A stretch of DNA of 64,000 nt from Elusimicrobia bacterium GWB2_63_22. GTDB taxonomy: Bacteria; Elusimicrobiota; Elusimicrobia; Elusimicrobiales; UBA9959. Location of the stretch: assembly GCA_001799735.1 (NCBI GenBank), contig MGUA01000024.1, positions 1 through 64,000 of the forward strand, in the 5' to 3' direction. Within the stretch, counting starts at the first letter, position 1, and each line of letters opens with the position of its first letter. Of the stretch, positions 44,121 to 52,951 are shown one piece after another. The notes below the pieces were generated by a model that worked only from the letters and a program-made list of their open reading frames with translations, made no database searches and was not told the DNA's origin. A program made the translations under genes and the position numbers.

Positions 44121-44573
44121 TCAGCCCGGGGCTTTCTCCCCCAGCTTAAACCTTATCCGCAGCACGCCTTCGGCGAAGCCGGTGGAAATGATCCTGAAAA
44201 CGCCTATTTCGCCGGTACTGGCCACGTGCGGACCTATGCAGGGGCAGGCGTCGAAATCGCCCACCTTTACAACTCGCAGGCTGCTGCCGGCCGCCTCGCC
44301 CGGCAGGCGGGCCAGGTCGAACTTCTCCCTGGCCTCGGCCAGCGGGACGAACACCTCGCTCACCGGCAGGTCGGCCTGTATGGTTTCGTTCACCAGCGCC
44401 TCAAGCCCGGCCCGTTCCTCCGGAGTCAGGTCCCTGGGGAACCGGTAATCGCATTTGGACTTCTTTTTTTCTATATGCGAGCTGAAGGCCCGCCCGCAGC
44501 CCAACAGGCGCACCATGCTCCGGTTGAGCAGATGTTCGGCTGTGTGCATACTCAAGTCCGCGTAGTCTTTCAT
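44121..44573 (-). CDS. alanyl-tRNA editing (AlaX-like) domain protein
   Basis: Protein of 150 residues like the second additional domain of alanyl- and threonyl-tRNA synthetases, which hydrolyses mischarged tRNA. Zinc ligands: His10 and His14 in MHTAEHLLN, then Cys and His in CPCIGPHV. The middle contains a KCDYRFP strand. It may remove Ser or Gly from tRNA-Ala in trans. The last residues are variable. It follows a membrane-protein gene by 16 bp. Confidence 0.85.
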   Translation of the reverse strand: MKDYADLSMHTAEHLLNRSMVRLLGCGRAFSSHIEKKKSKCDYRFPRDLTPEERAGLEALVNETIQADLPVSEVFVPLAEAREKFDLARLPGEAAGSSLRVVKVGDFDACPCIGPHVASTGEIGVFRIISTGFAEGVLRIRFKLGEKAPG

Positions 44574-44589
44574 TATAAAGTCCCGGTTT

Positions 44590-44967
44590 TTACACGGCCC
44601 GGAATACCCAGAGGGAAAGTCCGGCCAGCAGCAGCACCGCCCCGACCACCACCATCAGCCCCAGCGTCAGCCCCCGGCCCAGGTAGGACTGGTCCGCCGC
44701 GGCCGGCGTGCCGTCTCCCCGCCGCCTGTTCCGACGCCACAACAGGGCCCCGGCCGCTGCCCCGATGCCCAGCACCACGAACAGGGCGATATAACCGCCG
44801 AAGAAAAAAAGGTAGATGGCGTTGTCCGGACCCCGGCCCAGGAAGAAGGAGAAGATGCCGCCGGTCAGCAGCCTGAACGCCAGCCAGGCGGCCGCCACCG
44901 CCAGCGCTATGCCGGCCAGCTTTTCACCCAGCCCCCGGGTCTCTTTTTCCTTGTCCGGTTGTTCCAT
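44590..44967 (-). CDS. small membrane protein with three helices, unknown
   Basis: Protein of 125 residues with hydrophobic segments at about 17-38, 50-74 and 97-120. A basic loop (RRNRRRGDG) sits between the second and third. No family is recognised. TTTTGTAGAAT lies about 40 bp upstream and GCGGAAG precedes the ATG, so unlike several neighbours it has a leader. It is divergent from the pseudouridine synthase gene. Confidence 0.75.
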   Translation of the reverse strand: MEQPDKEKETRGLGEKLAGIALAVAAAWLAFRLLTGGIFSFFLGRGPDNAIYLFFFGGYIALFVVLGIGAAAGALLWRRNRRRGDGTPAAADQSYLGRGLTLGLMVVVGAVLLLAGLSLWVFRAV

Positions 44968-45074
44968 GGTTCTTCCGCTCCGCCCGCAAAACTTTCTCGG
45001 TTTATTCTACAAAACAGCGGGGCCGCCGCGCCGCCGGGAGGGAACGGCCTCCCCGATTTCCTATAATTGGGCTT

Positions 45075-45905
45075 ATGTCCGCCTCAGACACGCCCCCCGC
45101 CTCAGCCGGCCTCAACCCGCGGCTGGCCAGCGCCTGGCCGCGCCCGCCCCGGCAGGTGCGCGTGCGCCTGATCACCCCGGAGGAACTTAAGGGCTGGATC
45201 CTGTTCCAAGACGAGCGGGTGGTGGTCATAGATAAACCCGGCGACGTGGTCTGCCACCCGTCCAAGGCGGGGCCCGCCTCCAGCCTGGCAGGCGCCGTGC
45301 GCGAATTCCTGGGCCTGGCCGCGGCCCACCTGGTCTTCCGCCTGGACCGCGAGACCAGCGGCGTGATGGTGTTCGCCAAGGACCCTGTCACGGCCAACCT
45401 CCTGCAGAGGGCCCTGCGGCTGCGCCAGGCCGGCAAGGCCTACCTCGCCATCCTGACCGGAGAACTTAAAGGGGAGGTCACGGTGGACCAGCCCCTCGGG
45501 CCCGACGAAAGCAGCCCGGTGCTGGCCAAAAGCGCCGTGCGCCCCTACGGCCAGGCCGCGGTCACCCGATTCATCCCGCTCACCCGGGGAGGCGGCTTTA
45601 CGCTGGCCCGCGTGGTCACGGAAACCGGCCGCAAGCACCAGATCAGGGCCCACGCCCAGTGGCTGGGGCACAGCCTGGCCGGCGACAAGATCTACGGCCC
45701 CGACGCGCGCCTCTTCCTGGAATTCATAGACACGGGCTGGACCCCCGGGCTGGAGAAAAAACTTCTGCTGCCGCGCCAGGCCCTGCATTGCCTGGAGATA
45801 GACTTCAGGCCGGCGGGCCTGGACCGGATCTTCACCGCACCGCTGCCGCCCGACCTGCGCGCCTTCTGCGCCGCCCGCGGCCTCCCCGTCCCCGAAGGCC
45901 TCTAA
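45075..45905 (+). CDS. RluA-family pseudouridine synthase
   Basis: Converts uridine to pseudouridine in rRNA or tRNA; 276 residues. Catalytic Asp in FRLDRETSGVMVFA (the usual His is Phe), substrate-loop TETGRKHQIRAHAQWLGHSLAGDKIYG. It lacks an S4 domain. Which RNA site it modifies cannot be told. The ATG lies seven bases after TATAAT (45062-45067), so a leaderless mRNA is likely. Confidence 0.93.
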   Translation: MSASDTPPASAGLNPRLASAWPRPPRQVRVRLITPEELKGWILFQDERVVVIDKPGDVVCHPSKAGPASSLAGAVREFLGLAAAHLVFRLDRETSGVMVFAKDPVTANLLQRALRLRQAGKAYLAILTGELKGEVTVDQPLGPDESSPVLAKSAVRPYGQAAVTRFIPLTRGGGFTLARVVTETGRKHQIRAHAQWLGHSLAGDKIYGPDARLFLEFIDTGWTPGLEKKLLLPRQALHCLEIDFRPAGLDRIFTAPLPPDLRAFCAARGLPVPEGL

Positions 45906-45908
45906 ATA

Positions 45909-45935
45909 AAAAACCGCCGGGACTCCCCGGCGGCG
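45909..45935. terminator. CCGCCGGG-stem terminator
   Basis: AACCGCCGGG-act-CCCCGGCGG between the convergent pseudouridine synthase and NamZ-like genes. The A-rich left flank supplies a T-tract for the minus-strand gene. Confidence 0.7.
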
Positions 45936-45955
45936 TCAACCCCAGAAAAAACTTT

Positions 45956-47167
45956 TCAGTAAAGCAGGTAGCGGCTCCGCAACTTGTCGAACTCTACGCA
46001 CTGCTCCCGGAAGGACGCTATGATCTTTTCCGGCGAATCTTTGGACTCGAAGATGGCCTTGTAGACGTTGTTGCCCGCCGTCAGCCGCAGCGCGGCCTCG
46101 TCGAACCTGAACTCCCGGTAATACTGTTTCTCCCGCAGCGCGCACACGGCCCGCACAAAAATATCCATGGGCCGCACGGCCGCCCGGTCCGTTATCTCCA
46201 TCCTCACGCCGTGGCAGAGCTTGCCGGCGTAAATATCCTTCTCGGGGGTCTTGCTCTCCGCGCGGAAGCGCACGCCCGGCAGCCCCGCGGCGTTAAGCGT
46301 GGCCACCAGCCGCTGGGCGTCCAGCCACGGCGCGCCGAACCACAGGAACGGCGCGTCGGTGCCGCGGCCCACGGCCATATTGGTGGACTCGAAGCCCCCG
46401 ATGCCCGGGTACATTATGGCGGCGTCCACGCCCCGGATGTTGGGGGAAGGGTTCACCCAGGCCAGGCCTGTGTCGCCGTGAAAAGAGGCCCTGTCCCAGC
46501 CCCGCAGTTTAACTATGCTGAGGTCCATGGCCAGGCCGCGGATGTCCTTATGCAGCAGCGCCACCTCGCCGGCCGTCATGGCGTGGCGCACCGGCACGGG
46601 GAAATAGCCGGTGAAATCCTGTATGGTCTTGGCCAGCACCGGCCCCTCCAGCACGCTCCCGCTTATCGGGTTGGGCCGGTCCAGCACCACAAAGGGTATC
46701 CCGCGCTTGGCGGCCTCCTCCATGCAGAGGGCCATGGTGGTGAGGTAGGTGTAGAAACGCGCGCCGATGTCCTGGATGTCGAACACCAGCACGTCTATGC
46801 CGGCCAGCATGGCGGAGGTGGGCCGGTGGGTCTTGCCGTACAGGCTGTAGATCGGCAGGCCGGTCACCGGGTCGGTGGAGTTGGAGATCTGCTCGCCGTC
46901 GGCGGCGTTGCCGCGGAAGCCGTGCTCCGGGCTGAAGATGGCCACAAGTTTGGCGTTGCGCGAGGCGAACAGCGCGTCCACCGCGCTGCGGCCCGCGGCG
47001 TCCACGCCGGTCTGGTTGGTGATAATGCCCACGCGCCGGCCGGCGAACTGCGCAAAATCCGTCTCCTCCGCCGCGTCCAGGCCGGTGACCACCAGGGCGC
47101 GCGCGTACCCGGCGCAGGCCAGCACGGCCGCGAGCGCGAGGGTGAGCTGTTTTAAATTTTTCCTCAT
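45956..47167 (-). CDS. secreted DUF1343 protein, NamZ-type exo-N-acetylmuramidase
   Basis: Exported protein of 403 residues. A signal peptide (about 1-23) precedes the DUF1343 core: VGIITNQTGVD, FSPEHGFRG, SLYGKTHRPT, FDIQDIGARFYTYLTTM and LDRPNPISG. Characterised relatives (NamZ) remove terminal MurNAc from peptidoglycan fragments, aiding wall recycling or use of foreign wall as food. Full length and all blocks are present. It starts 6 bp after the GYF-domain gene, so both are one operon controlled from near site E. Confidence 0.9.
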   Translation of the reverse strand: MRKNLKQLTLALAAVLACAGYARALVVTGLDAAEETDFAQFAGRRVGIITNQTGVDAAGRSAVDALFASRNAKLVAIFSPEHGFRGNAADGEQISNSTDPVTGLPIYSLYGKTHRPTSAMLAGIDVLVFDIQDIGARFYTYLTTMALCMEEAAKRGIPFVVLDRPNPISGSVLEGPVLAKTIQDFTGYFPVPVRHAMTAGEVALLHKDIRGLAMDLSIVKLRGWDRASFHGDTGLAWVNPSPNIRGVDAAIMYPGIGGFESTNMAVGRGTDAPFLWFGAPWLDAQRLVATLNAAGLPGVRFRAESKTPEKDIYAGKLCHGVRMEITDRAAVRPMDIFVRAVCALREKQYYREFRFDEAALRLTAGNNVYKAIFESKDSPEKIIASFREQCVEFDKLRSRYLLY

Positions 47168-47173
47168 CAGGTT

Positions 47174-47728
47174 TTACTTCCCGGCGCCCGGCAGCAGCAG
47201 CGCCTTCATTTCCGCCACGGCGCTTTCCACGCGGCCCAGTCTTTCCAGCAGCTGCGACTGGCCGTTGGCGAGAGAGACCATCATGGCGATCATCTGCTCC
47301 TTCTGGGCCGCCGGCTCGGGCTGCGGAGCCGTTTGCTGAACCGCGGGGGCCGGCTCGGCCGGGGCGGGCTGCCTGGCGGCCGGGGCGGGCTCGGGAGCCG
47401 GCTGCGGCGCCGCCGCGGGCTGGGCGACAGGCATATCGATAATGGTCCCCCGCATCGTCATCATCAGCGGGGATTCCGCGGCGGGAGCGCGCTGCGCCAC
47501 GGGCGCGGGGGCGGGCGCCGGGGCCGGGGCGGGGGCCGGAGACGGCGCCGGGGTCAGGGCGACCAGCACTTCCGGGTAGGTGGAAGCCGCTTTCCAGGCT
47601 GCGGCCTCCCCGCCGGCCGGCGTTTCGGGGCAGATCAGCGTGGCCAGCGTAAAGGTGGCTAATTCGGGCAGTTTTTCTTTTTCCACGGGACCGCAGACCT
47701 GATTATTTATATATGCCCAGTATCTCAT
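47174..47728 (-). CDS. GYF_2-like domain protein with Ala/Pro linker
   Basis: Protein of 184 residues. The N-terminal 60 residues resemble the GYF_2/DUF4339 fold (RYWAYINNQVCGPVEKEKLPEL). A long Ala/Pro linker (about 62-135, APAPAP runs) leads to a short C-terminal helix (about 140-180, SLANGQSQLLERLGRVESAVAEMK) that may form a coiled coil. There is no signal peptide, so it is probably cytosolic and mediates contacts. It heads the operon with the NamZ-like gene. Ribosome site GGGAG. TTTTTGGTATTAT lies about 45 bp upstream. Confidence 0.75.
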   Translation of the reverse strand: MRYWAYINNQVCGPVEKEKLPELATFTLATLICPETPAGGEAAAWKAASTYPEVLVALTPAPSPAPAPAPAPAPAPVAQRAPAAESPLMMTMRGTIIDMPVAQPAAAPQPAPEPAPAARQPAPAEPAPAVQQTAPQPEPAAQKEQMIAMMVSLANGQSQLLERLGRVESAVAEMKALLLPGAGK

Positions 47729-47810
47729 AAAGCTCTCCCAATGCTTGCCTTGCCGCGCCGCTTAAAACTAATAATACCAAAAAGAGCTTCCCACAAAAAC
47801 CTCAAAAAGA

Positions 47811-47838
47811 GGGCCTACGACATTTGGGCCATGATGCC
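47811..47838 (-). promoter_or_regulatory. GGGCC dyad element, site E
   Basis: GGGCCT (47811-47816), eight bases, TGGGCC (47825-47830), then ATGATGCC. It lies 35 bp upstream of TATTAT (47771-47776), the likely -10 of the GYF/NamZ operon. The gene on the other side is divergent, so no transcript needs terminating here. Confidence 0.5.
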
Positions 47839-47987
47839 TATATACCTTTTACTGAAATAATGTCATACTGTATGAGTAGTCAAACCAGAACTCAAGTTTT
47901 TGAAGCCTATTCCTCCGAGCAACATTTAGGATAGATAGAGCAAAGAGAGTTGAGTCAGGTAATTAAAGTTGCCAGGAGAATAATACA
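47839..47987 (+). promoter_or_regulatory. promoter and long leader of the RNA-binding protein gene
   Basis: AT-rich region before the RRM gene. TGTCATACT (around 47861-47869) could be the -10 region; the same word precedes the zinc protease at about 51871. The leader of about 110 nt contains TCAAGTTTTTGAAGCCTATTCC, similar to TCAAGTTTTTAGACCTATGCC in site A. AGGAG lies nine bases before the ATG. Long leaders are typical of cold-induced RRM genes, but no thermosensor is identified. Confidence 0.45.
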
Positions 47988-48320
47988 ATGAGCAAGAGAA
48001 TATACGTGGGCGGCCTGCCCTTCAAAACCACCGAAGAGGAAATGAACACCCTTTTCGCAACCTACGGTCAGGTTACCAGCGCTAAGCTGATCACCGATAG
48101 GGATTCCGGTCAGTCTCGCGGCTTCGGCTTCGTCGAGATGGCTAATGACGCGGAAGCTGTTACCGCGATGGAAAAGCTGAACGGCTCCGATTTCGGCGGC
48201 CGCAAGCTGACCATTAACGAAGCCCGCCCGATGGAAGCCCGTTCCACCGGTGGCGACCGCGGTGGTCGCGGCGGTGGCGATCGCGGTGGCCGCGGCGGCT
48301 ACGGCGGCGGCAAGTGGTAA
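47988..48320 (+). CDS. glycine-rich RRM RNA-binding protein
   Basis: RNA-binding protein of 110 residues. One RRM (about 3-80) has RNP2 IYVGGL and RNP1 SRGFGFVEM, with three aromatic contacts. The C-terminal 25 residues are a Gly/Arg tail (GGDRGGRGG). Cyanobacterial and other bacterial relatives bind U-rich mRNA and are often cold-induced. Its codon usage is less GC-biased in the first half, consistent with high expression. A strong terminator follows. Confidence 0.94.
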   Translation: MSKRIYVGGLPFKTTEEEMNTLFATYGQVTSAKLITDRDSGQSRGFGFVEMANDAEAVTAMEKLNGSDFGGRKLTINEARPMEARSTGGDRGGRGGGDRGGRGGYGGGKW

Positions 48321-48339
48321 TCTAAAATCCTTTAACGGT

Positions 48340-48376
48340 TTTAAACCGCCGCTCTGCAAAGAGCGGCGGTTTTTTA
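48340..48376 (+). terminator. terminator of the RRM gene
   Basis: Stem AACCGCCGCTCT / AGAGCGGCGGTT with a short GCAA loop, followed by TTTTTTATT. Confidence 0.85.
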
Positions 48377-48405
48377 TTGCCCCCCCGCGGGGGCCAGGCG
48401 AAGGG

Positions 48406-50076
48406 TTAAGCTTTTTCGTTCTTCCAGCCGGAGATCCTGCGGATGAGGAAGCCGGAACCGTAAAGCGCCGCGCCGGTCAGCAGCAGGCACAGTATGCGCA
48501 CGGTGGTAGGGGCCGAAGCCGCGTCGTAGAGCAGGGCCTTGCCGGCCGCGAAGCCGAGCACCAGCATGGCGGACTTGGCCATCACCTCGTCCTTGCGCTC
48601 GAAAGCCAGGGCGATCACGCCCACGGCGTAGACCAGCCAGGACGCCGAAACCGCCAGCGAGCCGGTCTCCGTGGTCAGCCGGTACAGGCCGCTCACGGCC
48701 AGCAGATGCGCGGCCCCCAGCAGCGGGCCGTGCCCGTCCTTCCCCGCAAAATCCGCTCCCCGGGCGTAGATGAGCGCCCAGAGGCTGACCACGGAGGCCA
48801 GCGAAACCGCCAGCCAGGCCGTATCGTTCCCCGACAGCAGGTGCGACACCATGGCCACGTACTCTATCAGCAGCACCGCCAGCACGGCCAGGGCCGGGAT
48901 GCGCAGCGGGCCGTCCTTTTGAGAATCGCCCAGCCTGACAGGGCTGAAGGCGGCGGCCAGCGCTATCGCCACGAACAGCCAGGGCTTGCCGACCGCGGGC
49001 ATCAGCTCCAGGTAGAAAGAGTGGAAGCAGACCAGCGAGACAAAAGCGAACACCATGCCCTGGCTGCCGATCTTCGCCTCGGGGAACAATTTCCTGGCCG
49101 ACAGGTACAGCCCCAGCAGCAGGCCGGCGAAGCCCAGCGACAGCCACGGCGCCAGGCCCGGCTGGATGCGGTCGATGTAATAGTATTCCATCGCGTAGAA
49201 GAACAGCAGCAGCGGCAGGAAGCTCGACGACTCGCTTTCGGTGAGGGGCTTGAGGTACTGCCGGGTGTAAAGGTAAGTGCCGGCCGCGAACACCAGGAAG
49301 TTAAGGGCCAGCATGCCGGCTATCAGCGGGTTCTGCCCGAGCCTCAGGCCCGTCAGGGCGGTCAGCATGATGGCGAGGTACGCCGCTACCAGCGTGAGCG
49401 TGCGGGACTTGACCCAGACGGAGATGCTGGCGAAAGCCGTGGAGCAGAGCAGGAAATAATAGAGGCTGAACGTGGAGGACGAGCCCAGCGACAGCACTAC
49501 CGGCGCGCAGTAGGAGCCCAGCGCCGCCGTTACCGGGTACCAGTCCTCCCTGATGCGCGTGTACAGCCAGACGCAGGCCATGGAAACCAGGCTGATCAGC
49601 GAGATGGCGCTCTCGAAAGTTATGAGCGCGTACAGCCGGTGGGCGGCGAACACGGTGAGATAGAGGACTATGATGCCGGCGCCCGGCAGCAGGCTGGAAT
49701 ATTCCCGGTCCGCCTCCAGCAGCGCAAAGCCGGCCGCTATCAGGCCGACGCCCAGCAGCACCGCCAGCCCGATCTGCCGCTCCGGCGTAAGCCAGCCGGA
49801 ATCTATGGAGAGTTTTATTATGAAAGCGGCGGCGAACACGAAGCAGATGCTGGCCACTATGCCCAGCCAGTTGCCGGAGCGTTCGCGCGGCGCGGCGGCG
49901 GGCGCCTGGGCGCGCAGCAGCGTCTGCAGCTTCGGCGGGGGCGGCGGCACCGGCACGGGGACGGCCGGCGGCAGCGGCGCGGCCGGGGCCTGGGCGGCCT
50001 TCATCAGCGCGCCCTCCACCCGCGCCAGCCGCTGCTCCAGGGCGGTTATTTTGTTTTCCAGTTCTAAAGGTTCCAT
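48406..50076 (-). CDS. DUF2339 multi-pass membrane protein
   Basis: Integral membrane protein of 556 residues. A short coiled coil (about 5-27, ENKITALEQRLARVEGAL) and a Pro-rich segment precede about fourteen to sixteen hydrophobic segments. Blocks such as ADREYSSLLPGAGIIVLYLTVFAAHRLY fit DUF2339. Function is unknown; polytopic relatives are often near envelope genes. It probably shares a transcript with the response regulator 19 bp upstream. Confidence 0.85.
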   Translation of the reverse strand: MEPLELENKITALEQRLARVEGALMKAAQAPAAPLPPAVPVPVPPPPPKLQTLLRAQAPAAAPRERSGNWLGIVASICFVFAAAFIIKLSIDSGWLTPERQIGLAVLLGVGLIAAGFALLEADREYSSLLPGAGIIVLYLTVFAAHRLYALITFESAISLISLVSMACVWLYTRIREDWYPVTAALGSYCAPVVLSLGSSSTFSLYYFLLCSTAFASISVWVKSRTLTLVAAYLAIMLTALTGLRLGQNPLIAGMLALNFLVFAAGTYLYTRQYLKPLTESESSSFLPLLLFFYAMEYYYIDRIQPGLAPWLSLGFAGLLLGLYLSARKLFPEAKIGSQGMVFAFVSLVCFHSFYLELMPAVGKPWLFVAIALAAAFSPVRLGDSQKDGPLRIPALAVLAVLLIEYVAMVSHLLSGNDTAWLAVSLASVVSLWALIYARGADFAGKDGHGPLLGAAHLLAVSGLYRLTTETGSLAVSASWLVYAVGVIALAFERKDEVMAKSAMLVLGFAAGKALLYDAASAPTTVRILCLLLTGAALYGSGFLIRRISGWKNEKA

Positions 50077-50095
50077 GCGCGCCTCCGGCCGGGAG

Positions 50096-50467
50096 CTATT
50101 TTTTCAGCAGGGCTTCCACCTTCTGCTGCAGGGCGGCCAGCGCCACGGGCTTGCCGAGGAAGCCCTTGAAGTTCCGCTCCTGGTTGAACAGGTCGGACAT
50201 GGCCGGGTCGCAATATTTGCCGCTGACGATTATCACCGGGATGTCGGAGGTTTCGTCGCCCGCCTGCAGCTCGCGCAGCACCTCTATCCCGTTGAGGCCC
50301 GGCATCATTATGTCCAGAAAAATGATGTCCGGCTTAAGCACGGCGGCCTTGGCCAGGCCCTCTTTCCCGTCGTAAGTCAGCTCCACCGTGTAGCCCTGCC
50401 CGGTAAAATGGGCGGCCGCAAGGCCGCTGAAGTCCTTGTCGTCGTCTATCATCAGTATCGCAGGCAT
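50096..50467 (-). CDS. single-domain response regulator
   Basis: CheY-like receiver of 123 residues without an output domain. Acidic pair IDDDKD at about 8-10, phosphoacceptor Asp52 in IIFLDIMMPG, IIVSG and the Lys in LGKPV. Signalling must be through protein contact. I chose the ATG at 50467 because GGGGGGA lies five bases upstream. No kinase is nearby. Confidence 0.9.
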   Translation of the reverse strand: MPAILMIDDDKDFSGLAAAHFTGQGYTVELTYDGKEGLAKAAVLKPDIIFLDIMMPGLNGIEVLRELQAGDETSDIPVIIVSGKYCDPAMSDLFNQERNFKGFLGKPVALAALQQKVEALLKK

Positions 50468-50503
50468 TTTAATCCCCCCCGGGTTCAACCGGCCGCGGCA
50501 GCC

Positions 50504-51775
50504 TTATTTCGCCAGTTCCACGGCGTAGGCTACGCCCAACCTGGCGAATTTGAAGGCGTGCTCGGCCCGGCCGCCGGTCTGCAGCAGCAGGTCGGTGGCC
50601 TTGTGGATAAAAGGGTTATGCTCGTTGAACAGCGACTCGAAAGGCAGCGAGGCCGCATAGCCGTTCTTGGTCCACGAGGCGTGGTCCGAGCAGCCGTAGC
50701 CGCATTTGAAGCTGCCCCACTTGTACTCCGTATAGGTGTCGAGCAGCCGGCCCAGGAAGGCGTTCTGGGCGGCGCTGGTATTGTCCGAGACGAAGTAGAT
50801 GTCCAGCGCCGAGCCCTTGTAGTTGGCCATGTCGAGGTTGAGCATCCCTTCCACGGCCACGTTGCCCTTATTGAAGGCGGCGGCCACGTCGCCGGAGCCG
50901 CGCAGGCCCACCTCTTCCGCCGCGAAAGCGATGAACTTTATGGTCTTGGCCGGCCTGAAGCCGCCCTCTACCAGGGTCCGGATGATCTCGTGGGTAACGG
51001 CCACGCCCGAGGCGTTGTCGTCGGCGCCCGGGGCCGGGTTGTCGCCGTAGCCGGCCACGCAGTCCAGGTGGCCGCCTATCACTATCACCTTCTCCGGCTC
51101 GGTGGTGCCGCGCATGGTGAGGATCACCGACTCCTGCGCGAAAGCGGCGTGCTTGAAGGGCGCCACGGAAATGTCGGGGCGGTTAGCGGCGAACCTGGCC
51201 CATTCCTGCTGCAGCCACTTGGAAGCGTCCACGCCGGTGGCGCTGGTGTAGTACCTGTTCTTGAAAGAGGACAGCCGGGAGATGGCGGCCACGATGGGCT
51301 CTTCCTTCACCAGCGCCAGCAGCTGCGCTACGCGAGGCCCCTGGTCTATGGTATAGGCGCGGGACGGCGGGGCAGGCGGCGCTTTAAGGTCCTCCAGCGC
51401 GGCCTCCAGGGTGTCGTGGGCGAAATAGCCCGGGTCCCTGCGGAAGGCGCGGTACATGCCGTCGGCCAGCGAATCCAGGTCGGCGGGTTCGAATTCGTAA
51501 ATGGCGACGCGCTTATTCTGGGCCACCGGGGCGCGCTTGAACAGGGCGCCGTCCAGGGCGCCTACGTCGCTCTTCTCCATGCTCACCCACACGGTGCGCT
51601 GCGGCGCCGGCACTGCCGGCAGCAGCCCGCCCGCGCTGGCCGCGGACTCTATGGCCGCCTGTATGGCCAGCCGCACGTCCACGCCGTTGTCGAAATCAGG
51701 GGTATAAGAGGCCCCGGCGGAGGCGGCAGAGCCCAGGCAGACAGCCGCAGCCAGAAAACAGTTGATCATGCGCAT
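50504..51775 (-). CDS. secreted M28 family metallopeptidase
   Basis: Zinc aminopeptidase-like enzyme of 423 residues. A signal peptide (about 1-20) precedes an N-terminal domain (about 25-165). The catalytic domain has the M28 ligands: His in GGHLDC, Asp in GADDNASG, the Glu pair in FAAEEVGL, Asp in LNLDMANYK and His in CSDHASW. It probably removes N-terminal residues from peptides outside the cytoplasm. GGAG lies five bases before the ATG. It is divergent from the zinc protease gene at 51891. Confidence 0.92.
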   Translation of the reverse strand: MRMINCFLAAAVCLGSAASAGASYTPDFDNGVDVRLAIQAAIESAASAGGLLPAVPAPQRTVWVSMEKSDVGALDGALFKRAPVAQNKRVAIYEFEPADLDSLADGMYRAFRRDPGYFAHDTLEAALEDLKAPPAPPSRAYTIDQGPRVAQLLALVKEEPIVAAISRLSSFKNRYYTSATGVDASKWLQQEWARFAANRPDISVAPFKHAAFAQESVILTMRGTTEPEKVIVIGGHLDCVAGYGDNPAPGADDNASGVAVTHEIIRTLVEGGFRPAKTIKFIAFAAEEVGLRGSGDVAAAFNKGNVAVEGMLNLDMANYKGSALDIYFVSDNTSAAQNAFLGRLLDTYTEYKWGSFKCGYGCSDHASWTKNGYAASLPFESLFNEHNPFIHKATDLLLQTGGRAEHAFKFARLGVAYAVELAK

Positions 51776-51890
51776 AAATTCTCCGTGAAAGCCGGCTCCG
51801 CTCTATTTTCGCTTTGCAAAGCGGCTTAGGTAAGGTTATAATACCTTAAATATTGACATTTGTCATACTCCCCGGACCCAAGGAAAGAAC
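51776..51890. promoter_or_regulatory. divergent promoter region between two exported peptidases
   Basis: Plus strand: TTGACATTTGTCATACT (around 51854-51870) gives a possible promoter for the metalloprotease, with AAGGAAAG before its ATG. Minus strand: GGTATTATAACC (around 51833-51844) may be the -10 region for the M28 peptidase. CGCTTTGCAAAGCG (51810-51823) is a perfect 14 bp palindrome. No GGCCCA-N8-TGGGCC dyad is present here. Confidence 0.45.
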
Positions 51891-52880
51891 ATGAAAAGAA
51901 ACCTGCTGCTTACCGCCATCTCCGCCCTGCTGCTGGGCGCGGCCCTTATCCCCGCCTCCGCCTCCGACTGCGACGGCTTCCTGCCCCCGAACGACCTGAA
52001 GATCCCCGTGGACTCCGTCCTGGCCAAGGGCATCGTAGAGGCCCAGTTCAACGAAGTCCTCGGCGCCATAGAAAATATCTACAAACCCATAGTCTCGGCG
52101 CAGGGCAAGGTCCTGGAGATACGCCGGCTCTGGACCAACGACACCGTTAACGCCTCGGCCCAGCAGATCGGCAACCGCTACGTCCTTAACATGTACGGCG
52201 GCCTGGCCCGCCACGAGGCCATCACTATGGACGGCATGGCGCTGGTAGCCTGCCACGAACTTGGCCACCACCTGGGCGGCGCGCCCAAGGTGTCCAGCTG
52301 GGCCTCCAACGAGGGCCAGAGCGACTATTACGCCAATATGAAATGCCTCAAGATGGTGTTCGCCGACGAAGCCGCCGCGACTTTCACCCGCCTGTCTGTA
52401 GGCGACGAAGTGGCCGAGAAAGGCTGCGAGGCCATGTACTCCGACCCCCTGGACCGCGCCGTCTGCGTGCGGGCCGCCATGGCCGGCAAATCCGTGGCCT
52501 ACCTCTTCAAGGCCCTGCGCAACGAGACCGTCACCCCCCGCTACGACACGCCCTCCCCCGTGGTGGTGACCAGCATGATGACCACGCATCCGCCCACGCA
52601 GTGCCGCATGGACACCTACCTGGCCGGCTCTCTGTGCACCCAGCCCGTAACGGCCCCGCTGAGCCCCACCAATCCCGCGGTCGGCACCTGCACCCGCTCC
52701 GCCGGGTTCCAGGCCGGGTTCCGCCCGCTGTGCTGGTACAAACCGGCCAACGCCGCCGAGCTGCTGCCGCCGGCCAACACCCCCACCTTCGGCTACGGCG
52801 AAGGGATAAAAGTCACCGGCCCGGCCTTCACCGTGCTCCAGTCCGCCAGCCCGTGGGACAGCTTCCGCGTCGCTCCCTGA
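51891..52880 (+). CDS. secreted HExxH zinc metalloprotease, unclassified
   Basis: Exported protein of 329 residues. A signal peptide (about 1-24) is followed by a region leading to HELGHHLGG (about 123-131), a zinc-binding HExxHxxxG motif; EGQSDYYA about 15 residues later supplies a probable third ligand and resembles M48/M56-like glutamate. The C-terminal part has six or more cysteines likely in disulfides (CRMDTYL, CTRS, CWY). The exact peptidase family is uncertain. A terminator follows. Confidence 0.83.
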   Translation: MKRNLLLTAISALLLGAALIPASASDCDGFLPPNDLKIPVDSVLAKGIVEAQFNEVLGAIENIYKPIVSAQGKVLEIRRLWTNDTVNASAQQIGNRYVLNMYGGLARHEAITMDGMALVACHELGHHLGGAPKVSSWASNEGQSDYYANMKCLKMVFADEAAATFTRLSVGDEVAEKGCEAMYSDPLDRAVCVRAAMAGKSVAYLFKALRNETVTPRYDTPSPVVVTSMMTTHPPTQCRMDTYLAGSLCTQPVTAPLSPTNPAVGTCTRSAGFQAGFRPLCWYKPANAAELLPPANTPTFGYGEGIKVTGPAFTVLQSASPWDSFRVAP

Positions 52881-52900
52881 CCTGAGCCGCCGCAGCAAAA

Positions 52901-52936
52901 CGAAAACCGCCGGGATCTCCCGGCGGTTTCGTTTTT
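52901..52936. terminator. bidirectional CCGCCGGG-stem terminator
   Basis: AAACCGCCGGGA-TC-TCCCGGCGGTTT, flanked by CGAAA and TTTCG, so it can work both ways between the convergent metalloprotease and acetyltransferase genes. Confidence 0.8.
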
Positions 52937-52951
52937 GGCGGAGGTATGCGC

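Noticed and set aside
51810-51823. CGCTTTGCAAAGCG palindrome as another exoenzyme operator
   Set aside because: It is a perfect palindrome between two peptidase genes, but it does not share the GGCCCA-N8-TGGGCC form. It is recorded only as part of the divergent promoter region.
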